A DNA stretch of 64,000 bases from Anaeramoeba ignava (Eukaryota; Metamonada; Anaeramoebidae). The notes under the pieces were generated by a model. It did no database searches. It was not told the origin of the DNA and worked only from the letters and a program-made list of their open reading frames with translations. The DNA lies in NCBI GenBank assembly GCA_028826165.1, contig JAPDFW010000074.1:248001-312000 (forward strand). Reading direction: 5' to 3'. Position numbers and translations under genes: made by a program. The stretch's first letter is position 1, and every line of letters starts with the position of its first letter. This document shows positions 44,295 to 56,525 of this stretch, piece by piece.

Positions 44295-44815
44295 TTTTGT
44301 TTTGCTTTTTTTAACTATTTTTGAATTAAAAATAAATAGAAAATTAATAAAATAAGTTTATTTTTGTGTTTATTTTGTGTTTATTAATTAAAAAAAATAT
44401 TTTTTTTCTTACTTTTTTGTTGTTGTTTTTGTTTTTGTTTGAAAGAAAAAAAGAATGAAAGAAAAAGAAAAAAATGATTATTTTTTTTATTTAATTAAAT
44501 TTGAAAAAAAAAATTTTTTTTTTTGTTTATTTTTTTAATTAAAAAATTGAATAAATGAATTTAAAATTTATTTTAAAATATATTTTAGAAATAAATTTTT
44601 ATTATTAATTAATGATAATTTCTATTTAAATTAATGAATAAATTTTAATTCAAATTTTCAAAAAAAAAGAAAAAGAAATTTAATAAGAATTTAATAAGAA
44701 TTTAATAAGAAAAAGAAAAAGAATTTTATTTCTAATTTAAATCAAAATTAAATTTAAATTAAATCTAAATTAAATCTAAATTAAAAATTGATTCAAATTT
44801 ATACATTTTTTTCTT
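44295..44815 (-). promoter_or_regulatory. Conserved upstream block of FG-GAP copy C
   Basis: Reverse-oriented version of the block before copies A and B (TAAGTTTATTTTTGTGTTTA, CAAAAACAAAAACAACAAC-type run, AATTATCATTAATTAATAAT). Role is inferred. Confidence 0.45.
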
Positions 44816-44819
44816 TTTG

Positions 44820-46085
44820 TAAATATAAAAAATAAGAATAGATTTAATTTAATATTCAATTTATAAATTAATTTAAAAATATAATTTAATATTTAATTTT
44901 ATGTTTAAAATAATAATTTATTGTTTTATATTTAAATATTTTATTATTTAAATATTTAACATAAAAATATAAAAATAAGAATAGATTTAATTTAATATTT
45001 AATTTATAAATTAATTTAAAAATATAATTTAATATTTAATTTTATGTTTAAAATAATAATTTATTGTTTTATATTTAAATATTTTATTATTTAAATATTT
45101 AGCATATAAATATAAAAATGAAAATAGATTTAATTTAATATTTAATTTATAAATTAATTTGGAAATATAATTTAATATTTAATTTTATGTTTAAAATAAT
45201 AATTTAATGTTTTAGATTTAAATATTTTATTATTTAAATATTTAGCAAATAAATATAAAAATGAGAATAGATTTAATTTAATATTCAATTTATAAATTAA
45301 TTTAAAAATATAATTTAATATTTAATTTTATGTTTAAAATAATAATTTAATGTTTTAGATGTAAATATTTTATTATTTAAATATTTAACATAAAAATATG
45401 AAAAATAAGAATAGATTTAATTTAATATTTAATTTAAAAATTAATTTAAAAATATAATTTAATATTTAATTTTATTATTAAAATAATAATTTATTGTTTT
45501 AAATCTAAATATTTTATTATTTAAATATTTAGCATATAAATATAAAAATGAAAATAAATTTAATTTAATATTTAATTTATAAATTAATTCAAAATAATAA
45601 TTTAATATTTAATTTTATTATTAAAATAATAATTTGTTTTAAATCTAAATATTTTATTATTTAAATATTTAACATAAAAATATGAAAAATAAGAATAGAT
45701 TTAATTTAATATTTAATTTATAAATTAATTTAAAAATATAATTTAATATTTAATTTTATGTTTAAAATAATAATTTATTGTTTTAGATGTAAATATTTTA
45801 TTATTTAAATATTTAACATAAAAATATGAAAAATAAGAATAGATTTAATTTAATATTCAATTTATAAATTAATTTAAAAATATAATTTAATATTTAACTC
45901 TATTATTAAAATAATAATTTAATGTTTTAGATTTAAATATTTTATTATTTAAATATTTAACATATAAATATAAAAAATAAGAATAGATTTAATTTAATAT
46001 TTAATTTATAAATTAATTTAAAAATATAATTTAATATTTAATTTTATTATTAAAATAATAATTTATTGTTTTAGATTTAAATATA
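44820..46085. repeat. ~143-bp satellite, about nine copies
   Basis: Start points of the unit at 44831, 44974, 45117, 45260 and 45404 give a period of 143-144 bp. Units differ by a few substitutions such as TATGTTTAAAAT versus TATTATTAAAAT. Confidence 0.9.
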
Positions 46086-46185
46086 AAAGTAGAATGAAAT
46101 TTTGTTTTTTATTTTCTTGATTTTTGAAATTGAAGAAAAATGAAAAAAAGGAAATTGATTTGAAAAATGAAAATTGAATTTGGAA

Positions 46186-48921
46186 TTAAATATCCAAATT
46201 ATCTTGAAGTTCTTGTTCTTCTTTGTTTTCTTCTTGTTTTTTTGGTTTTGATTTTTTTCTTTTTTTCTTCTTATAGAAAATAATTCCAATAATAATTATT
46301 GAAATAATAACAATAATTGGAATAATTATACCTAAAGTTATTGCTGTTGTTTTTGAATTATTATTAGGTTCATTTGTTGATGATATTGTAATTGATGTTG
46401 TTGAATTAATTCCTGAATATTCATTAAATGAACAATTTAAATCAGCTGATGAATAAATTGAAATTTCATAATATTCTCCTTCATTTAATCCTGAAGAAAC
46501 TGAATAATTTGTTGTTAGATTTGTTAAGCAAATTGAAGTTGAATTATAAGTAAATGAATATGCTTTTAATCCACTTGATAAAATTAATGAATCCCAAGTA
46601 CATTCAAATCCATTAATTAATGAATTACAATTTAATGAAGTAATATTTCCTAATTTAGTTCTTGTTGAAATAATTGAACTAGGTAATCCTAAATATGGAG
46701 TTTCACAATTTAAATCTGAACATCCTCGAATTGAAATATTATATTCAATATTTCCTGATATTCCACTTATGATTCCAATTATTTCATTTCCACTTAAATT
46801 AAGAGATGTGAATTTTTCCCAATTTGTTTCATTATTAAGTGAAATTGAATAATTATTTGCATTTGTTAATTTTGTGAAATTAAATTCAATTTCTTCAATT
46901 TTGGAAATTGTTTCATAAATTATTGGAGATGTTAAATTATCAGTTTTAATTGAAATTGATGAAATATATCCACATTTTCCATTTGAATTACATGCTGATA
47001 TATTGATTTGATATTCTTGATTTGGGAATTGAACTGTAAATTGTTGATTTGATGAAGTTGATTGATAATTTCCTGAATCATTTTGATAAATTGATTGATA
47101 AGTTAAATTATAATAAAATGGAATTGAACAATTAATTGGTTGATTCCAATTACAATTAATATCTATTGAATTTGAAATTGAACATGTTAAATTTGTAATT
47201 TCACCAAATAATAATGAAATTGATGAATCAACAATTTCTCCTTTATCATCTCCTTCACATTCTTGTGTTCTACATCCACAAATTGAAATATTATAATCAT
47301 TTTCACATTCTAAATTATTCAAAAAATAATCAAGTGAAGAATTATCAACTGAAATGAAAGATATTAAATCAGGTTGAGATTGAATGAAATAAGAAAGATT
47401 ATAATGATTAAGATGAGCAATTCCTTCATTGATTTGAACATTTGGATAATCCCAAGTAACATTAATTGAATTGTTTGAAGGATTTGATAATTGAAAATCT
47501 TTTACAGAATCAATTTTTGTTGTTAAATTAATGAAAGAAGAAGATTCACCACATTTCATTGTTACATTATCACAAGCTTTGATTTGAATTGAATAATATT
47601 CATTTCCAGTAATATTATCATAAATTGAAGAATTAAATTGTTGATAATAAACATTTCCATCTTCAAGAATTGGATAATCAATATCAATCCAATCATATCC
47701 ATAATTAATTTGATATTTCAGAGTTGAAGGAAATTCAATTTTATCCCAATAACAATCAAATAATGAAAACAAAGATGAACAATTAACAATATTAACTTGA
47801 GGAATGAAACTACCTTCATAAACAAATGCTTTATTTCCATTATAAGCTCCAATAACAGTAAAATTCCCATAAATTGAAACAGACCATCCAAAATTTGTAA
47901 TTAAAGGTTCACTCAAATTTTTTTCTTGATTCCAAATTGATTCATTATATCTGTAAATAAATGCTTGATTTGCATAAGGAGCTCCAATAACAATAACATC
48001 TTCATAAATTGAAACAGAAATTCCAAAACTTGAAATTGAAGGTTTACTCAAATTTTGTTCTTCATTCCAAATTGATTCATTATATCTGTAAATAAATGCT
48101 TGATTTGCATAAGTTCCAATAACAATAACATCTTCATAAATTGAAACAGAATATCCAAAACTTGTAATTGAAGGTTCATAGAAATTTTGTTCTTCATTCC
48201 AAATTGTTCCATTATATCTGTAAATAAATGCTTGATTTGCCATAGGAGCTCCAATAACAATAACATCTTCATAAATTGAAACAGAAATTCCAAAACTTGA
48301 AATTGAAGGTTTACTCAAATTTTCTTCTTGATTCCAAATTGTTCCATTATATCTGTAAATAAATACTTGATTTGCAGCATGAGCTCCAATAACAAGAACA
48401 TTCTCATAAATTGAAACACTCCATCCAAAATATGGAATTAAAGGTTCATAGAAATTTTTTTCTTGATTCCAAATTGATTCATTATATCTGTAAATAAATG
48501 CTTGATTTGCATCATAAGCACCAATAACAATAACATCTTCATAAATTGAAACAGAATGCCCAAAATGTGAAGCTGAAGGTTTATCCAAAACTTGTTCTTG
48601 ATTCCAAATTGTTCCATTATATCTGTAAATATATGCTTTTCTTGCATTATCAGCACCAATAACAAGAACATCTTTATAAATTGAAACAGAATCTCCAAAA
48701 TTTCCTGAACCTGAAAATTGATTTAATAAATTCCAAATCCAAGCTTCATCTGGAGTAGAATAATATCTTGTTGTTTCTGTTAATAATCTTGTTGTTTCTA
48801 ATTCTTGAATTATTGTTGAAATTGAATTTTGTTGATCTTGATTTTGATTTTGATTTGATTGAATTAAGAAAATATTAATAATTAAGAAAAAGAAAAAGGA
48901 AAAGAAAAGAATTAATTTCAT
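46186..48921 (-). CDS. FG-GAP/Fn3 surface receptor, copy D, intact
   Basis: An intact 911-aa member. Compared with copy B the stalk and TM are almost unchanged, but the seven blades differ in their variable loops. After VIGA/VIGT the loops read DNARKA, YDANQA, HAANQV, PMANQA, YANQ, PYANQA and YNGNKA, and blade 5 is one residue shorter. The SSFGISV type occurs twice (blades 4 and 6), which suggests duplication of a blade pair within the gene. The cytosolic tail is the second type, KRKKSKPKKQEENKEEQ, ending in the common ELQDNLDI. The CDS is unbroken from the ATG at 48921. The transposon lies about 700 bp upstream of its start. Confidence 0.85.
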   Translation of the reverse strand: MKLILFFSFFFFLIINIFLIQSNQNQNQDQQNSISTIIQELETTRLLTETTRYYSTPDEAWIWNLLNQFSGSGNFGDSVSIYKDVLVIGADNARKAYIYRYNGTIWNQEQVLDKPSASHFGHSVSIYEDVIVIGAYDANQAFIYRYNESIWNQEKNFYEPLIPYFGWSVSIYENVLVIGAHAANQVFIYRYNGTIWNQEENLSKPSISSFGISVSIYEDVIVIGAPMANQAFIYRYNGTIWNEEQNFYEPSITSFGYSVSIYEDVIVIGTYANQAFIYRYNESIWNEEQNLSKPSISSFGISVSIYEDVIVIGAPYANQAFIYRYNESIWNQEKNLSEPLITNFGWSVSIYGNFTVIGAYNGNKAFVYEGSFIPQVNIVNCSSLFSLFDCYWDKIEFPSTLKYQINYGYDWIDIDYPILEDGNVYYQQFNSSIYDNITGNEYYSIQIKACDNVTMKCGESSSFINLTTKIDSVKDFQLSNPSNNSINVTWDYPNVQINEGIAHLNHYNLSYFIQSQPDLISFISVDNSSLDYFLNNLECENDYNISICGCRTQECEGDDKGEIVDSSISLLFGEITNLTCSISNSIDINCNWNQPINCSIPFYYNLTYQSIYQNDSGNYQSTSSNQQFTVQFPNQEYQINISACNSNGKCGYISSISIKTDNLTSPIIYETISKIEEIEFNFTKLTNANNYSISLNNETNWEKFTSLNLSGNEIIGIISGISGNIEYNISIRGCSDLNCETPYLGLPSSIISTRTKLGNITSLNCNSLINGFECTWDSLILSSGLKAYSFTYNSTSICLTNLTTNYSVSSGLNEGEYYEISIYSSADLNCSFNEYSGINSTTSITISSTNEPNNNSKTTAITLGIIIPIIVIISIIIIGIIFYKKKKRKKSKPKKQEENKEEQELQDNLDI

Positions 48922-49628
48922 TTTTGCTTTGTTTTGTTAACTATTTTTGAATTAAAAATAAATAGAAAATTAATAAAATAAGTTTATTTTTTGTGTTTAT
49001 TTTGTGTTTATTAATTAAAAAATATTTTTTTTCTTACTTTTTTGTTTTTGTTTTTGTTTTTGTTTGAAAGAAAAAAAGAATGAAAGAAGGAAAGAAAAAA
49101 ATGATTAATTTTTTTATTTAATTAAATTTGAAAAAAAAAATTTTTTTTTTTGTTTATTTTTTTAATTAAAAAATTGAATAAATGAATTTAAAATTAAATT
49201 TAAATTATATTTTAGGAATAATTTTTTATTATTAATTAATGATAATTTCTATTTAAATTAATGAAATAAATTTTAATTTAAATTTTTCAAAAAAAAAGAA
49301 AAAGAAATTTAATAATAATTTAATAATAATTTAATAATAATTTAATAATAATTTAATAATAAAAAGAAAGAGAATTTTATTTCTAATTTAATCTAAATTA
49401 AATCTAAATTAAATCTAAATTAAAAATTGAAAAAAAAAATTTTTTTTTTTGTTTATTTTTTTAATTAAAAAATTGAATAAATGAATTTAAAATTAAATTT
49501 AAAATATATTTTAGGAATAATTTTTTATTATTAATTAATGATAATTTCTATTTAAATTAATGAAATAAATTTTAATTTAAATTTTTCAAAAAAAAAGAAA
49601 AAGAAATTTAATAATAATTTAATAATAT
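48922..49628 (-). promoter_or_regulatory. Upstream block of copy D, tandemly duplicated and split by the transposon
   Basis: The usual block is present, but its distal part (GTTTATTTTTTTAATTAAAA ... AATTATCATTAATTAATAAT mirror, to the AATTTAATAATAA run) occurs twice, at about 49125-49430 and 49435-49628, with the remainder beyond the transposon at 51216-51340. Copy F has the same duplication at 59565-60070 without an insertion. Confidence 0.5.
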
Positions 49629-49629
49629 A

Positions 49630-49673
49630 CTAAAGTAAAAAAACCGAACCATAGTAAAAAACCCGAACCAAAA
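49630..49673 (+). repeat. Left terminal inverted repeat of the transposon
   Basis: Begins CTAAAGTAAAAAAACCGAAC. It contains two near-copies of GTAAAAAACCCGAACC separated by three bases, probably a doubled transposase binding site. Confidence 0.9.
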
Positions 49674-49719
49674 AATTTTCATTTTTTTTTTCAATTTCAA
49701 AATTTTTGTTATTTTTTTT

Positions 49720-51135
49720 ATGGAACAAGAAAGAAAGAACTTTATTAATCAACTTCTCGCCTTAAGAAAAACCAGAAAATTGAATTCAAAACCTGAAAAG
49801 GCTGTTTTTATCTATGAAGAATCGAAAAAGCAAAATTTTCCATTATCAATAAATTTCATCTCCCAAGAGTTGAATATCTCCAGTTCGCAGATAAAACGAG
49901 CCCTCAAAGCAAAAAGAGAAGGAAGAGAGATAGGTCAAAAGGGGAGACCACCAAAATTAAATCAAAAAGAACAAAAAAAATTAAAACAACAAATTGAAGA
50001 CTTAACAGACGAGGGAAAATCAATGACAATAACAGAAGTATTCAACAGTGCAAATGAAATGATTTCAAAGAGGAAAAAATACACAGAGTTAAAAGAAAAT
50101 GTGGAAATGAATCAAATTCAATCAAAACAATGGATTTATTATTTTACTAAAACAAATCAACTTAAAACTGCCACAGCTAAAGAATTGGAAACAAAACGAA
50201 GAGAGGTATCAAAAGAAGAAGTTTCATGTTTCTTTGCAATTGTCAGAAATCTTCTAGAAAAAAATGGATCTTATCAACCAAGTTTAATCATTAATGCAGA
50301 TGAAACAATGGTGAAATTAGGAAACAAAACAAAAGTACAAGTAGTAACTTCAAAAAAAAAAGAAAAACCTATAAGAGAAAGAAAACAAATTCAAAAGCAT
50401 TTGACTGCAATGTGTGGGATTTCAGCAGATGGAAAATTTTTGAAACCATTAATGATACTACCAACTAAGACCTTACCTAGAGAAACATTTGAGAAGTCAC
50501 AATCTATATATAGTTTTAATTATCATCATGGATCAAAAGGATTCATAAACAGGCCAGTTTTTGAGGATTGGATCAGAGATACATTAATTCCTTTTGTAAT
50601 TAAACAAAGAGGAGATTCATCTGAAAGGGCATTATTAATTCTTGATGGACATGTTAGTCGTGAGAGTGTAATAGCTATTGAGAGTCTCCAAAAAAATTCT
50701 ATTGATACTATCATTCTTCCAGCACATGCTTCTCATTTACTTCAACCACTTGATGTACTCCCTTTTTCGACTTTCAAAAGATTATTAGCACAGGAAAAGA
50801 ATTTAGATTCTTTAGAGGGTCTTTTAGAAGCAATTGAAAATTGTCTTCATATTGCTTTTTCTCCAAGATCTGTTCGTCAAGCTTTTTCAAGAGCAGGAAT
50901 TTTTCCTTTAGAAGAAGAGAAAATCTTAAAACATGAATTCTTGATAGAAGAGAAGAAAAAGCCTAAAGATTCCCCTCATCAAAAAAAAAGGATTGATATC
51001 AGTAATAGTTTATTGACAGATGGTTTAGTCATTGAAAAATTATTAGAAAGACAAAAAAAACTTCAAACCAAAAAGAATTCTCCAAAAAAAAGAAGAATAT
51101 CAAAAAAAAAAAGAAAATCAAAATCAAAAAAATAA
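49720..51135 (+). CDS. DDE transposase, pogo/Tigger (CENP-B-like DDE_1) group
   Basis: A 471-aa intact single-exon transposase starting 47 bp inside the left repeat. The N-terminal ~100 residues hold helix-turn-helix-like segments (FPLSINFISQELNISSSQIK) and a basic GQKGRPPKLNQKE patch for DNA binding. The DDE_1 catalytic core has Asp194 (IINADET), Asp309 (LLILDGHVSR) and Asp345 (SHLLQPLDV), a DD35D spacing with the LQPLD motif typical of pogo/Tigger/Jerky elements. TA insertion fits this superfamily. The C-terminus is Lys-rich (KKRRISKKKRKSKSKK), a likely nuclear signal. Codon use is a little less AT-extreme than its neighbours, as expected for a mobile gene. Confidence 0.92.
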   Translation: MEQERKNFINQLLALRKTRKLNSKPEKAVFIYEESKKQNFPLSINFISQELNISSSQIKRALKAKREGREIGQKGRPPKLNQKEQKKLKQQIEDLTDEGKSMTITEVFNSANEMISKRKKYTELKENVEMNQIQSKQWIYYFTKTNQLKTATAKELETKRREVSKEEVSCFFAIVRNLLEKNGSYQPSLIINADETMVKLGNKTKVQVVTSKKKEKPIRERKQIQKHLTAMCGISADGKFLKPLMILPTKTLPRETFEKSQSIYSFNYHHGSKGFINRPVFEDWIRDTLIPFVIKQRGDSSERALLILDGHVSRESVIAIESLQKNSIDTIILPAHASHLLQPLDVLPFSTFKRLLAQEKNLDSLEGLLEAIENCLHIAFSPRSVRQAFSRAGIFPLEEEKILKHEFLIEEKKKPKDSPHQKKRIDISNSLLTDGLVIEKLLERQKKLQTKKNSPKKRRISKKKRKSKSKK

Positions 51136-51169
51136 ATCAAATCAAAAAGAACTTTTTTTTCTTTTTTTA

Positions 51170-51213
51170 TTTTGGTTCGGGTTTTTTACGATGGTTCGGT
51201 TTTTTTACTTTAG
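51170..51213 (-). repeat. Right terminal inverted repeat of the transposon
   Basis: Read on the minus strand it equals the left repeat except for one base (CATCGT against CATAGT) over 44 positions. TA follows directly. Confidence 0.9.
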
Positions 51214-51344
51214 TATAATTTAATAATAAAAAGAAAGAGAATTTTATTTCTAATTTAAATCTTAATTAAATCAAAATTAAATCTAAATTAAATCTAAATT
51301 AAAAATTGATTCAAATTTATATCTTTTTTTTCTTTTTGTAAATA

Positions 51345-52615
51345 TAAAAAATAAGAATAGATTTAATTTAATATTTAATTTATAAATTAATTTAAAAATA
51401 TAATTTAATATTTAATTTTATTATTAAAATAATAATTTATTGTTTTAAATTTAAATATTTTATTATTTAAATATTTAACATAAAAATATAAAAAATAAGA
51501 ATAGATTTAATTTAATATTTAATTTATAAATTAATTTGGAAATATAATTTAATATTTAATTTTATGTTTAAAATAATAATTTATTGTTTTAGATGTAAAT
51601 ATTTTATTATTTAAATATTTAACACAAAAATATAAAAATAAGAATAGATTTAATTTAATATTCAATTAATAAATTAATTTGAAAATATAATTTAATATTT
51701 AATTTTATGTTTAAAATATTAATTTAATGTTTTGAATTTAAATATTTTATTATCTAAATATTTAACATAAAAATATGAAAAATAAGAATAGATTTAATTT
51801 AATATTTAATTTATAAATTAATTTAAAAATATAATTTAATAATTAATTTTATTATTAAAATAATAATTTGTTTTAAATCTAAATATTTTATTATTTAAAT
51901 ATTTTAACATATAAATATAAAAATAAGAATAGATTTAATTTAATATTCAATTTATAAATTAATTTAAAAATATAATTTAATATTTAATTTTTATGTTTAA
52001 AATAATAATTTATTGTTTTAAATCTAAATATTTTATTATTTAAATATTTAGCATATAAATATAAAAATAAGAATAAATTTAATTTAATATTTAATTTATA
52101 AATTAATTTAAAAATATAATTTAATATTTAATTTTATGTTTAAAATAATAATTTATTGTTTTAGATTTAAATATTTTATTATTTAAATATTTAACATATA
52201 AATATAAAAATAAGAATAGATTTAATTTAATATTCAATTTATAAATTAATTTAAAAATATAATTTTATATTTAATTTTATTATTAAAATAATAATTTATT
52301 GTTTTTAGATCTAAATATTTTATTATTTAAATATTTAACATATAAATATAAAAATAAGAATAGATTTAATTTAATATTTAATTTATAAATTAATTTAAAA
52401 ATATAATTTTATATTTAATTTTATTATTAAAATAATAATTTATTGTTTTAGATCTAAATATTTTATTATTTAAATATTTAACATATAAATATAAAAAATA
52501 AGAATAGATTTAATTTAATATTTAATTTATAAATTAATTTAAAATTATAATTTTATATTTAGTTTTATGTTTAAAATAATAATTTATTGTTTTAGATTTA
52601 AATATAAAAATGGAA
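51345..52615. repeat. ~143-bp satellite, about nine copies
   Basis: Same unit and orientation as the array at 44820; copy number is almost the same. It ends about 110 bp beyond the stop of copy E. Confidence 0.9.
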
Positions 52616-52722
52616 TGAAATTTTGTTTTTTATTTTTTATTTTAATTTTTGAAATTGAAATTGAAATTGAAGAAAAATGAAAAAAAGGAAATTGATTCGA
52701 AAAATGAAAATTGAAATTGGAA

Positions 52723-55459
52723 TTAAATATCTAAATTATCTTGAAGTTCTTGTTCTTCTTCGTTTTCTTTGATAATTTCTTTGATAATTTGTTTTCTTCT
52801 TTTTTTCTTCTTATATAAAATAATTCCAATAATAATTATTGAAATAACAATAATTGGAATAATTATACCTAAACTTATTGATGTTATTTTTGAATTATTA
52901 TTAGGTTCATTTATTGTTAATATTGTAATTGATGTTGATGAATTAATTCCTGAATATTCATTAAATGAACAATTTAAATCAGCTGATGAATAAATTGAAA
53001 TTTCATAATATTCTCCTTCATTTAATCCTGAAGAAACTGAATAATTTGTTGTTAAATTTGTTAAGCAAATTGAAGTTGAATTATAAGTAAATGAATATGC
53101 TTTTAATCCACTTGATAAAATTAATGAATTCCAATTACATTCAAATCCATTAATTATTGAATTACAATTTAATGAAGTAATATTTCCTAATTTAGCTCTT
53201 GTTGAAATAATTGAACTTGGTAATCCTAAATATGGAGTTTCACAATTTAAATCTGAACATCCTCGAATTGAAATATTATATTCAATATTTCCTGATATTC
53301 CACTTATGATTCCAATTACTTCATTTCCACTTAAATCAAGAGATGTGAATTTTCCCCAATTTGTTTCATTATCAAGTGAAATTGAATAATTATTTGCATT
53401 TGTTAATTTTGTGAAATTAAATTCAATTTCTTCAATTTTGGAAATTGTTTCATAAATTATTGGAGATGTTAAATTATCAGTTTTAATTGAAATTGATGAA
53501 ATATATCCACATTTTCCATTTGAATTACATGCTGATATATTGATTTGATATTCTTGATTTGGAATTTGAACTGTAAATTGTTGATTTGATGAAGTTGATT
53601 GATAATTTCCTGAATCATTTTGATAAATTGATTGATAAGTTAAATTATAATAAAATGGAATTGAACAATTAATTGGTTGATTCCAATTACAATTAATATC
53701 TATTGAATTTGAAATTGAACATGTTAAATTTGTAATTTCACCAAATAATAATGAAATTGATGATTCAACAATTTCTCCTTTATCATCTCCTTCACATTCT
53801 TGTGTTCTACATCCACAAATTGAAATATTATAATCATTTTCACATTCTAAATTATTCAAAAAATAATCAAGTGAAGAATTATCAACTGAAATGAAAGATA
53901 TTAAATCAGGTTGAGATTGAATGATATAAGAAAGATTATAATGATTAAGATGAGCAATTCCTTCATTGATTTGAACATTAGGATAATTCCAAGTAACATT
54001 AATTGAATTATTTGAAGGATTTGATAATTGAAAATCTTTTACAGAATCAATTTTTGTTATTAAATTAATAAAAGAAGAAGATTCACCACATTTCATTGTT
54101 ACATTATCACAAGCTTTGATTTGAATTGAATAATATTCATTTCCAGTAATATTATCATAAATTGAAGAATTAAATTGTTGATAATAAACATTTCCATCTT
54201 CAAGAATTGGAGAATCAATATCAATCCAATCATATCCATAATTAATTTGATATTTCAAAGTTAAAGAAGATTGAATTTTATCCCAATAACAATCAAATAA
54301 TGAAAATAAAGATGAACAATTAACAATATTAACTTGAGGAATGAAACTACCTTCATAAACAAATACTTGATTTGCAACATAAGTTCCAATAACAGTAAAA
54401 TTTCCATAAATTGAAACAGAATTCCCAAAATTTGTAGCTGATTCACTCAAAAATTTTTCTTCATTCCAAATTGATTCATTATATCTGTAAATATATGCTT
54501 TATTTGCATAACGAGCTCCAATAACAATAACATCTTCATAAATTGAAACAGAATATCCAAAATATGTAGCCGATTGATTCAAAATTTGTTCTTCATTCCA
54601 AATTGATTCATTATATCTGTAAATAAATACTTTTTTTGCAGCATAATCTCCAATAACAATAACATCTTTATAAATTGAAACACTCCATCCAAAATATGAA
54701 GCTGAAGGTTTATTCAAATTTTGTTCTTGATTCCAAATTGATTCATTATATCTGTAAATAAATGCTTTTCTTGCATAATAAGTTCCAATAACAATAACAT
54801 CTTTATAAATTGAAACAGAATCCCCAAAATATGGAATTGAAGGTTCACTCAAAACTTGTTCTTCATTCCAAATTGTTCCATTATATCTGTAAATAAATGC
54901 TTTTCTTGCATCAGAATAAGTTCCAATAACAATAACATCTTTATAAATTGAAACAGAATTCCCAAAAAATGTAATTGAAGGTTCATCCAAAACTTGTTCT
55001 TGATTCCAAATTGATTCATTATATCTGTAAATATATGTTTTACTTGCATAATCAGCACCAATAACAATAACATCTTTATAAATTGAAACAGAATTTCCAA
55101 AATATGAAGCTGAAGGTTCACTCAAAATTTGTTCTTCATTCCAAATTGATTCATTATATCTGTAAATATATGCTTGATTTGCACCAAAAGCACCAATAAC
55201 AAGAACATCTTCATAAATTGAAACAGAATCTCCAAAATATCCTGAACCTGAAAATTGATTTAATAAATTCCAAATCCAAGCTTCATCTGGAGTAGAATAA
55301 TATCTTGTTGTTTCTGTTAATAATCTTGTTGTTTCTAATTCTTGAATTATTGTTGAAATTGAATTTTGTTGATCTTGGTTTTGATCTTGATTTTGATTGA
55401 ATTAAGAAAATATTGATAATTAAGAAAAAGGAAAAGGAAAAGAAAAGAATTAATTTCAT
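52723..55459 (-). pseudogene. FG-GAP/Fn3 surface receptor, copy E, 5-bp deletion in the N/Q linker
   Basis: The family ATG and signal peptide are present from 55459 (MKLILFFSFSFFLIINIFLI). A 5-bp deletion relative to copy D in the CAATCAAATCAAAATC repeat (about 55391-55398) throws the following sequence out of frame (SKSRSKPRST in place of SNQNQNQDQQ). Downstream the proper frame is open through all seven blades, stalk, TM and the KQIIKEIIKENEEEQELQDNLDI tail. Blades 3-6 are almost the same as those in copy G (TYSDARK, TYYARK, DYAAKK, ARYANK loops). The lesion lies in a slippage-prone repeat, so a sequencing or assembly error or a reversible change cannot be excluded. Confidence 0.7.
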
Positions 55460-55975
55460 TTTTGTTTTGTTTTGTTAACTATATTTAAATTAAAAATAAA
55501 TAGAAAATTAATAAAATAAGTTTATTTTTGTGTTTATTTTGTGTTTATTAATTAAAAAATATTTTTTTTCTTACTTTTTTGTTTTTGTTTTTGTTTTTGT
55601 TTGAAAGAAAAAAAGAATGAAAGAAGAAAAAATGATTAATTTTTTTATTTAAAAAATTGAGAAAAAAAAATGATTATTTTTTTAATTAAAAAATTGAATA
55701 AATGAATTTAAAATTTAAATTAAAATATATTTTAGGAATAATTCTTTATTATTAATTAATGATAATTTCTATTTAAATTAATGAAATAAATTTTAATTTA
55801 AATTTTTCAAAAAAAAAAGAAAGAAAGAAATTTAATAATAATTTAATAATAATTTAATAAGAAAAAGAAAGAGAATTTTATTTCTAATTTAATTATTAAT
55901 TAAATCTAAATTAAATCTAAATTAAATCTAAATTAAAAATTTGATTCAAATTTATACATTTTTTTCTTTTTGTAA
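55460..55975 (-). promoter_or_regulatory. Conserved upstream block of copy E
   Basis: Same motifs and order as the other blocks, with a shortened segment around 55630-55690. Role is inferred. Confidence 0.45.
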
Positions 55976-56525
55976 ATATAAAAATAAGAATAGATTTAAT
56001 TTAATATTTAATTTATAAATTAATTTAAAAATATAATTTAATATTTAATTTTATGTTTAAAATAATAATTTATTGTTTTAGATGTAAATATTTTATTATT
56101 TAAATATTTAACATAAAAATATAAAAATAAGAATAGATTTAATTTAATATTTAATTTATAAATTAATTTAAAAATATAATTTAATATTTAATTCTATTAT
56201 TAAAAAAATAATTTATTGTTTTAGATTTAAATATTTTATTATTTAAATATTTAACATATAAATATAAAAATGAAAATAGATTTAATTTATATTTAATTTA
56301 TAAATTAATTTAAAAATATAATTTAATATTTAATTTTATGTTTAAAAAAATAATTTAATGTTTTAGATTTAAATATTTTATTATTTAAATATTTAACATA
56401 TAAATATAAAAAATAAGAATAGATTTAATTTAATATTCAATTTATAAATCAATTTAGAAATATAATTTAATATTTAATTTTATTATTAAAATAATAATTT
56501 AATGTTTTAGATTTAAATATAAAAG
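55976..56525. repeat. ~143-bp satellite, about four copies
   Basis: Same unit as the other arrays. It lies between the 3' end of copy F and the upstream block of copy E. Confidence 0.9.

Larger units (their letters stand above)
49628..51215 (+). mobile_element. Complete pogo/Tigger-like DNA transposon with TA target duplication
   Basis: The element runs from 49630 to 51213 (1584 bp), flanked by TA on both sides (or TATA; the AT context makes this ambiguous). The 44-bp terminal inverted repeats match at 43 of 44 positions. It encodes one transposase with all three catalytic Asp residues. Copy F carries the same duplicated spacer without the element, giving a paralogous empty site near 60050-60070. 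Near-identical ends and an intact gene point to recent activity. Confidence 0.9.

Noticed and set aside
25728-55125. Internal starts for receptor copies A and E
   Set aside because: These would begin at TTG codons inside a blade; family alignment shows the real starts are the signal-peptide ATGs at 25394 and 55459, with frameshifts in between.
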